A stretch of 64,000 nucleotides of DNA, taken from positions 16,070,887 to 16,134,886 of the forward strand of contig NC_064034.1 of the NCBI RefSeq assembly GCF_932526225.1. The letters are read 5' to 3'. The first letter of the stretch is position 1. Every line of letters starts with the position of its first letter. The DNA is from Nematostella vectensis (taxonomy: Eukaryota; Cnidaria; Anthozoa; Actiniaria; Edwardsiidae). A program made the translations under genes and the position numbers. The notes below the pieces were generated by a model. It ran no database searches. It was given only the letters and a program-made list of their open reading frames with translations, and was not told where the DNA came from. Shown here piece by piece: positions 57,201 through 64,000 of this stretch.

Positions 57201-60200
57201 CTAAATGGGGGGGGGGGGGGGGGGGGTTGGCTCAGTGACAAAGGGGGGAGGGTGTAACTTGTTTTTGTTACATATGGCTTTCTGGTAGCCCAAAGGGGGG
57301 GAGTTTAAACTCCCTAAACCTACTCTCTAGATCCGCTACTGCGCTGGAGTAAAGGTACGAAAGGCTGACGTCAGTCACCGTTTTGACTAACAGAAGTAAA
57401 ACCATACTGTACAAACGATGACATGAGGGATATAGCCTTATAGCCTTAGCGCTTGTTTTCTTAGTATTAATAAAAAAGCGACAGTTCGCCGGTAAAAGCC
57501 GCCATTAAACAAAAAGGCTGACTTAACCCGCGGTGCTGGCAATTGTTTTGCGTTTTTCAGCACTAACGCCTCAACTTACATGTTCTAACTTGCGAATAAC
57601 AAGTTTTGAGCCAAGGAGTGTGGTCAGCGTTGTTCCGTTTGCCATGTGCAATAACGTAACACTCCCCAAGACCACGTGATGCTTCAGCAACTCCAACGTG
57701 AATTTCTGCAACAGAGACAGTTTGTTTCATGAAATGGAACAACAGATTGAAGAAGACACCCACGCAAGACAGGGTTACGTACGTTTCAAAAATTCAGTTT
57801 GTAACATCTAAATTCTAGGCGTAACGAGGGTAAGGCCTATAGTCTGTCTAACATAAATATAGTCTTCAAAAGGTAGTATAGGTGTCAGTTTCGTCATGCG
57901 TTGCCCAGGGAAGAGGCGGGGTTATATTCCATCTACCTTTGACCCGACTGCACTGCGTATTGGTGCAAAGACTGTGAAGTTCCTCTGTGTTGATTGCAGT
58001 TCAGAAAAAAGGATATTTCCATTACCAGAGTTCATAAGAAAATACACCGCCTGCAAATACAAAATGATATGTAAACGGCCTTAGGAATAAGTGACATACC
58101 GGTGACAATAAGAATAGACAAACCACAGATAACAATTTATAAAAACTATGACAGCAGCCACATGTACGCGGCAAATCGAGAGAAAGCAACAAGAAAATCA
58201 AACACCCAAGCCGATAGCGTTTAACAGCTGAAAGAAATAACTTGCCTTGTAAAATTCTTTCAGTTTTATCGAGCTTTGTAAAACCTGTCATGAAAAAAAG
58301 TACACATTTAATCGTAATAATTATTGTATCCTAATGGGGAATTCTCTGGTGATATTATATATCCAAAGAAATTACCTGTAAAACATTGCCCTCACACGTG
58401 ATTCCATCCCCTGTGTATCCCACCAAGCACGTGCACACGACATGACCAGCTGCAACGAATCGCACATGAACCACGTGAACAAATAGAAGAGACAAGACCG
58501 GAATAAGTGTTAAGTTTGAAGAACAACAGAGAGTACTAACTTGTGTCACTACACCCGGCGTTGATAGAACATCCGCCGTGATTGACAGCACACTGTGACC
58601 CGGGAGCGTGACCAACACAGGAATCCCGAACCATGTGGAATCCCTGTTTGCACTGACAAACGCGCTGCCCCTAATACAAAAGTAAAGATATCGATGCAGA
58701 AATTATTTTGAAATTGAGATTCACACACATTATACTTAAGGTTGCCCGCTCTCAATTATTATCAATTTTCTTGTTAAAATTTTGCCAAAATTTACCCCGC
58801 TGCCAAGTTCTTAGTTTTAGGGCGATTTTTAACATTCTTTGAAATCCTGAAAAATATTACAGATTGCAACAATTTAGCTATTTTGAAAGCGCGATTTCGA
58901 AAATAATAAAACTGTAAATTTTATATGCCTAAATTTGAAAAAAAAAAGCTGAGCTGAAACATTCCCACTCATGCAGCATCTCTTCAAAGGTATGCCCTCG
59001 TTTAACCAGGGCAGCATTGCCTAAACGTCGAGAAAATACAACCAAGTGATTCAAGGAATTGTTATATATATATGCATAATACAATCACTGCACAGGACCA
59101 AAAACACTAGGGCCAGGGGGTCGTTTTTCAAAAGTCCCGACAAACCCGGAAACCCGGAAAGTAACCCGGTAAGCCCCCGATAAACTTTACGGGTGTTCCT
59201 CAAAACGGCCGCTATTGTCGGGCCCGGAAAAAATCCCGGTAACTCGCCCGGTAACTTACGGGAGCTCAAGAGCTCCCGTTAACTTACCGGGAACTACTTT
59301 AAATGCGAAAATTGATACCCAAAACGATATTTTTCCTTAATATTTTCAGCTGAAATTATAGATCAACTATTCTTCTAGAATTGGCCAAGTTGAACTACCC
59401 AATTTGGTGCTTTTTTCCGACTAAATCTCGCCAATTTCAAGTTGTGTCGAGTTGTAGTGAGTTTTCATCACTTGAGGAAACCATTCCACTGCCCGGAAAC
59501 AAGTGGGCCAATCACGGCTAACATCATTTTATGGGATTCCCTACCAGCCAATCAGGTTAATTTTCTGTCAAATGATTTGACATTTAGCTGTCACCGGGCG
59601 CCTAAAAAATGTAAACAACTTTGCGAAGGTATTGGAAGTTTGCTACAAAAAGAGACTTTATCTACTTGTTCTTTGTCTTTTTTTTTTTCGAAAAGTGCCG
59701 ATGCCACAGCAGTGTTTGGGGTACCAGTTGTCTACAGACATCGACAAATCTTTTATTGATTTTATTGATATTCAATAATTATTTAGCCAATTTATTCATT
59801 AACTCTGAAGATTATAATTTGCTTATCGGGAACCCGTAAACAACCGGGACGCTACCGCAAGCTTTGAGAAACGCTCTTCCTCGCCCGGAAAAGTATCCCG
59901 AAAACTCTCCTGGTACCCTAACGAGCCCGGTTATTACCGGGAGTTTTGAGAAACGACCCCCTGGACCATACCACAGGTATACCGCACGTTTTGAGAAACG
60001 AGCCCCAGGCCCGTACCCAGGATTTTTCTCGGGGCTAGGGGGGGGGGGGGGGGTGCGAAATCCGAAAAATGGCCCTAGTTTTTCCCCTGGGGGGGGTGTT
60101 TTCCTGTTGTGGGGTGTGTGGTTCGCACCACTTGCACCCCCCCCCCCCCTCAATCCCTGGGTACGAGGGAGGTATGAGGGCTAAACAGAAGAAGTACTTA

Positions 60201-60392
60201 CCGGTCCTTGAAAGTGACATGTTGCGTTCGGACCACATCCGCCGTTGTCATGACTACACCTGTCAATCATCTGGCAATAGAACCCATCTCCTTCGTAACC
60301 ATTGTTACACGTGCAGTTCACGCGACCAGACTGTTCTAAACACGTGGCAAACGCGTGACAACCACCGCTGTTGACGTTGCACGAAGGGAATA
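45215..60392 (-). CDS. Stabilin-like EGF/FAS1 transmembrane receptor, partial (16 exons)
   Basis: Sixteen exons on the minus strand: 60202-60392, 58541-58670, 58376-58449, 57937-58050, 57580-57705, 56073-56162, 55442-55540, 54811-55032, 53340-53369, 52945-52974, 52164-52295, 49609-49770, 47200-47289, 46547-46621, 45940-46020 and 45215-45244; 558 codons seen. Exons 1-3 encode EGF modules (CNVNSGGCHAFATC, CTCNNGYEGDGFYC, CTCLVGYTGDGITC). Exons 4-6 form one FAS1 domain (NFTVFAP, ending NGIIHVLDQVLP). Exons 7-8 are a Thr/Pro stalk. Exon 11 gives the helix GGIIFAVIFLLVIMAAVIW followed by YYRKK. The tail has three NPLY motifs (47.2, 46.6 and 46.0 kb), PTB/endocytosis signals also known from stabilin-2. 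A scavenger or adhesion role is inference. Donor GTTACA at 45939 is weak. The first and last exons were not found. Confidence 0.85.
45538..45707. repeat. 24-bp minisatellite
   Basis: Seven units of gaggttgtgccggcaaagct plus aagc, in an intron of the stabilin-like gene. The 24-bp period keeps all frames open, and the Leu-Ala-Leu-Pro ORF is an artefact. Confidence 0.93.
46785..47235. repeat. 50-bp minisatellite amplifying an exon end and its splice donor
   Basis: Nine GGTACC sites occur exactly every 50 bp from 46795 to 47195. The one at 47195 is the true donor of the exon 47200-47289. Read on the minus strand, each unit repeats the last 20 or so exon bases (gatgactcacccgcgatagag), the donor GTACCTC and about 29 intron bases. 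Confidence 0.95.
47340..49290. repeat. 22-23-bp minisatellite, about 1.95 kb, with higher-order structure
   Basis: About 85 units of the type ttgacacgctagaccgtggc plus 2-3 bases. A rare variant (cacgctagctgtggcacc) occurs near 47570 and again near 48210, and the neighbouring units repeat in the same order, showing a block duplication of about 640 bp. It fills the intron between 47289 and 49609. Confidence 0.95.
50040..50668. mobile_element. Degenerate TIR element with G/C tracts
   Basis: Left end GGGAAGGGTCATTAT is mirrored by ataatgacctttccc at the right, with G and C runs inside, as in the elements at 6505 and 17294. TAA on the left and TAT on the right make the target duplication imperfect. 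Confidence 0.6.
51085..52215. repeat. 87/88-bp minisatellite derived from the transmembrane exon and its donor
   Basis: Landmark accatagt recurs at 51161, 51248, 51335, 51422, 51509, 51596, 51683 (87-bp spacing) and then 51771, 51859, 51947, 52035, 52123, 52211 (88-bp spacing). The unit nearest 52211 is the 3' part of the coding exon 52164-52295 and its donor AAG|GTACCC. All other units lie in the intron and keep TAAG|GTAC. Confidence 0.96.
52587..52729. mobile_element. Short foldback element
   Basis: ctaagtttaaacgtcgtatt at the left is mirrored by ataatacgacgtttgagctt at the right. Inner atgcaaatgcatt and gcatttgcat also pair. In an intron of the stabilin-like gene. Confidence 0.6.
53441..54312. 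repeat. 31-bp minisatellite
   Basis: About 28 units of cattccattcactggttctc plus caccttatgcc, with a or t variation in cct(t/a)atg and two units lacking three bases. It fills most of the intron between 53369 and 54811; all ORFs here are artefacts of the stop-poor unit. Confidence 0.95.
55891..56055. repeat. 30-bp minisatellite next to a FAS1 exon donor
   Basis: Six units of ctgagatgttacgatgtact plus aagatactcg, ending about 18 bases inside the intron from the donor at 56072. Confidence 0.92.
56298..57187. mobile_element. About 850-bp foldback element, copy 1
   Basis: Starts CCAGGGGGCCGTTTCTCAAAA-like and the core ends at 57144 with the complement (ttttgagaaacgaccccctg). A 43-bp extension with a second cgttttgagaaacgaccccc end runs to 57187. 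The interior has many CCCGG/CCGGG blocks. Copy 2 is at 59113-60008 in the same orientation. Confidence 0.88.
57188..57350. repeat. Dispersed GC-rich repeat, inverted relative to 18690-18830
   Basis: Contains ggcagatctag, a G run, gttacatatggctttctggt and agatccgctactg, the complement of blocks at 18690-18830. It directly abuts the element ending at 57187. Confidence 0.7.
59113..60008. mobile_element. About 850-bp foldback element, copy 2
   Basis: Nearly identical to 56298-57187 through its whole length, including the 43-bp right extension, with small differences such as one short deletion near 59580. Both copies lie in introns of the stabilin-like gene. Confidence 0.88.
60009..60176. repeat. 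MITE with tacccaggatttttc end, copy 2
   Basis: Starts gtacccaggatttttctcgg, contains G runs, a C run and ends tccctgggtac, so the ends are inverted. The left end matches 15294. It directly abuts the element at 59113-60008, 25 bases from an exon donor at 60202. Confidence 0.65.
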
Positions 60393-60880
60393 CTGGAGAT
60401 GAACAATGAGGGAAATCGAGTATTGGGACAAGAGAGCGCTGAAAAGCACGTCTAGAAAGCTGACAAGAGATATATGTGCACATACGCACTGAACCAACAA
60501 TAACACAAAGCTAAAAAAACAATTCGAGCTTTATTCAATTTCTGTCCCTCTGTTTATAGGTATTTTCTCGGTGACAGTAGCTAAGAAGGTAATCCTCTTT
60601 GACGGAGTGTGGTTGTGATCGATCTAAAAAGTGATAATTGACGTAACCCAAAACACAGTTGTTACTCGTAAACGAAAGTCTTCGGATATTTTTTCATTAA
60701 CATAATAAATCCACTTAAATCACTGTGAAATTTAATCCATCCTATAATAAAAATGGCTCCATTCTATTGCTAAAGCATAATAGTCTATAGATGACATTAT
60801 TTTCTATAATTATATATCAAGTCTAACACCGTAAACAAGTATTTAAAAAAATCTGGGTCTGTGTTTGTTATCCGGTCCAG

Positions 60881-63800
60881 GGTTCTCTGGTCATGGTCAC
60901 TATCACAAGGGGATGTTTGGTGATGGTCACTATCACGAGGGGATGTCTGGTGATGGTCACTATCACAAGGGGATGTCTGGTTATGGTCACTATCACAAGG
61001 GGGTGTCTGGTCATGGTCACTATCACGAGGGGATGTCTGGTCATGGTCACTATCACGAGGAGGTGTCTGGTCATGGTCACTATCACAAGGGGATGTTTGG
61101 TGATGGTCACTATCACAAGGGGATGTCTGGTCATGGTCACTATCACAAGGGGATGTCTGGTCATGGTCACTATCACGAGGGGATGTCTGGTCATGGTCAC
61201 TATCACAAGGGGATGTCTGGTCATGGTCACTATCACAAGGGGATGTCTGGTCATGGTCACTATCACAAGGGGATGTCTGGTCATGGTCACTATTACTGGT
61301 CATGGTCACTATCACAAGGGGATGTCTGGTCATGGTCACTATCACAAGGGGATGTCTGGTCATGGTCACTATCACGAGGGGGTGTCTGGTGATGGTCACT
61401 ATCACAAGGGGATGTCTGGTCATGGTCACTATCACAAGGGGATGTCTGGTCATGGTCACTATTACAAGGGGATGTCTGGTGATGGTCACTATCACGAGGG
61501 GATGTCTGGTCATGGTCACTATCACGAGGGGGTGTCTGGTCATAGTCACTATCACGAGGGGATGTCTGGTTATGGTCACTATCACAAGGGGATGTCTGGT
61601 CATGGTCACTATCACAAGGGGATGTCTGGTCATGGTCACTATCACAAGGGGATGTCTGGTCATGGTCACTATCACGAGGGGATGTCTGGTCATGGTCACT
61701 ATCATGAGGGGATGTCTGGTCATGATCACTATCACGAGGGGATTTCTGGTCACGGTCACTAACACAAGGGGATTTCTGGTCATGGTCACTATCACAAGGG
61801 GATGTCTGGTCATGGTCACTATTACGAGGGGATGTCTGGTCATGGTCACTATTACGAGGGGATGTCTGGTTATGGTCACTATCACAAGGGGATGTCTGGT
61901 CATGGTCACTATCACAAGGGGATGTCTGGTCATGGTCACTATCACAAGGGGGTGTCTGGTCATGGTCACTATCACAAGGGGATGTCTGGTCATGGTCACT
62001 ACCACGAGGCAATGTCTGGTCATGGTCACTATCACGAGGTGATGTCTGGTCATGGTCACTATCACGAGGGGGTGTCTGGTGATGGTCACTATGACGAGGG
62101 GATGTCTGGTCAAGGTCACTATCACAAGGGGATGTCTGGTCAAGGTCACTATCACAAGGGGATGTCTGGTCATGGTCACTATCACGAGGGGGTGTCTGGT
62201 TATGGTCACTATCACGAGGGGATGTCTGGTCATGGTCACTATCACAAGGGGATGTCTGGTCATAGTCACTATCACAAGGGGATGTCTGGTCATGGTCACT
62301 ATCACAAGGGGATGTCTGGTCATGGTCACTACCACGAGGCGATGTCTGGTCATGGTCACTATCACGAGGTGATGTCTGGTCATGGTCACTATCACGAGGG
62401 GGTGTCTGGTGATGGTCACTATCACAAGGGGATGTCTGGTCATGGTCACTATCACAAGGGGATGTCTGGTCATGGTCACTATCACAAGGGGATGTCTGGT
62501 CATGGTCACTATTACAAGGGGATGTCTGGTGATGGTCACTATCACAAGGGGATGTCTGGTCATGGTCACTATCACGAGGGGATGTCTGGTCATGGTCACT
62601 ATCACAAGGGGATGTCTGCTCATGGTCACTATCACAAGGGGATGTCTGGTCATGGGCACTATCACGAGGGGATGTCTAGTCATGGTCACTATCACAAGGG
62701 GATGTCTGGTCATGGTCACTATCACAAGGGGATGTCTGGTCATGGTCACTATCACAAGGGGATGTCTGGTCATGGTCACTATCACAAGGGGATGTCTGGT
62801 CATGGTCACTATCACGAGGGGATGTCTGGTCATGGTCACTATCACGAGGGGATGTCTGGTCATGGTCACTATCACGAGGGGATTTCTGGTCACGGCCACT
62901 AACACAAGGGGATTTCTGGTCATGGTCACTATCACAAGGGGATGTCTGGTCATGGTCACTATTACGAGGGGATGTCTGGTCATGGTCACTATTACGAGGG
63001 GATGTCTGGTTATGGTCACTATCACAAGGGGATGTCTGGTCATGGTCACTATCACAAGGGGATGTCTGGTCATGGTCACTATCACAAGGGGGTGTCTGGT
63101 CATGGTCACTATCACAAGGGGATGTCTGGTCATGGTCACTACCACGAGGCGATGTCTGGTCATGGTCACTATCACGAGGTGATGTCTGGTCATGGTCACT
63201 ATCACGAGGGGGTGTCTGGTGATGGTCACTATGACGAGGGGATGTCTGGTCAAGGTCACTATCACAAGGGGATGTCTGGTCAAGGTCACTATCATAAGGG
63301 GATGTCTGGTCATGGTCACTATGACGAGGGGGTGTCTGGTTATGGTCACTATCACGAGGGGATGTCTGGTCATGGTCACTATCACAAGGGGATGTCTGGT
63401 CATAGTCACTATCACAAGGGGATGTCTTGTCATGGTCACTATCACGAGGGGGTGTCTGGTCATGGTCACTATCACCAGGGGATGTCTGGTTATAGTCACT
63501 ATAACAAGGGGATGTCTGGTCATGGTCACTATCACAAGGGGATGTCTGGTCATGGTCACTATCACAAGGGGATGTCTGGTTAAGGTCACTATCACAAGGG
63601 GATGTCTGGTCAAGGTCACTATCACAAGGGGATGTCTGGTCATGGTCACTATCACAAGGGGATGTCTGGTCATGGTCACTATCACGAGGGGGTGTCTGGT
63701 TAAGGTCACTATCACAAGGGGATGTCTGGTTAAGGTCACTATCACAAGGGGATGTCTGGTCATGATCACTATCACAAGGGGATGTCTGGTCATGGTCACT

Positions 63801-64000
63801 ATCACAAGGGGATGTCTGGTCATGGTCACTATCACAAGGGGTGTCTGGTCATGGTCACTATCACAAGGGGATGTCTGGTCATGGTCACTATCACGAGGGG
63901 GTGTCGGTTAAGGTCACTATCACAAGGGGATGTCTGGTCATGGTCACTATAACAAGGGGATGTCTGGTCAAGGTCACTATCACAAGGGGATGTCTGGTCA
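60881..64000. repeat. 30-bp satellite, more than 3.1 kb, continues past the window
   Basis: About 104 units of tggtcatggtcactatcaca plus aggggatgtc. Variant units reveal higher-order structure: the rare gatttctggtcacgg-cact unit pair recurs at 61741 and 62881 (1140 bp, 38 units), and accacgaggc recurs at 62001, 62331 and 63141 (330 bp and 1140 bp). The 30-bp period leaves several frames open on both strands (one of 1012 codons), so the ORFs are not taken as genes. Units after about 63840 have lost or gained a base. Confidence 0.97.

Noticed and set aside
60797-63835. 1012-codon minus-strand ORF of Thr-Arg-His-Pro-Leu-Val-Ile-Val repeats, and His/Gly-rich plus-strand ORFs
   Set aside because: The 30-bp satellite period is a multiple of three, so several frames on both strands are open together; no start context, splice sites or non-repeat sequence supports a protein.

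Overview
This is a window of an animal nuclear genome: spliced genes with GT-AG introns, AATAAA poly(A) signals, dense short inverted-repeat (MITE-like) elements, many minisatellites and a decayed Ty3/gypsy fragment. The gene content (C3G/RAPGEF1, RAD18, TPRKB, RYBP/YAF2, a stabilin-like EGF-FAS1 receptor) is metazoan. Compact introns and MITE density suggest an early-branching invertebrate, perhaps an anthozoan cnidarian, but that placement is inference.

Layout. 1-9.6 kb: two related small genes of unknown function on the + strand. Only the last exon of the first is present (749-978). The second is reconstructed from a TATA box and leader near 4.1 kb, a start exon at 6.8 kb and a last exon at 8.9-9.07 kb; its second intron carries a hAT-like insertion. 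9.2-13.9 kb: mobile-element debris. 14.4-18.4 kb (-): TPRKB, the KEOPS subunit, complete in five phase-0 exons. 20.9-23.6 kb (+): a C3G-type Rap1 exchange factor in one uninterrupted 922-codon ORF. 28.3-37.2 kb (+): RAD18 in 13 exons (RING, UBZ4, SAP, RAD6-binding region). 39.4-42.1 kb (-): RYBP/YAF2, complete in four exons including a 35-nt first coding exon. 45.2-60.4 kb (-): 16 exons of a stabilin-like membrane protein running EGF, FAS1, Thr/Pro stalk, transmembrane helix and an NPLY-rich tail; its 5' and 3' ends were not found. 60.9-64 kb: a 30-bp satellite running off the window.

The genes do not form a pathway; they are ordinary neighbours (KEOPS tRNA modification, Rap1 signalling, translesion-synthesis ubiquitination, Polycomb PRC1, endocytic receptor). 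TPRKB and C3G are divergent; RAD18 and RYBP are convergent.

The most unusual signal is a repeated association of minisatellites with splice sites. In the stabilin-like gene two arrays (87/88-bp and 50-bp units) are amplified copies of an exon end plus its splice donor, so each unit carries its own donor. RAD18 exon 8 has decayed downstream copies of its 3' end, and other arrays abut splice sites in the two small genes and at the FAS1 exon. Nearly all long ORFs in arrays (43.9-44.6, 53.5-54.4, 60.8-64 kb) are open only because the repeat period is a multiple of three or stop-free, and are not called genes.
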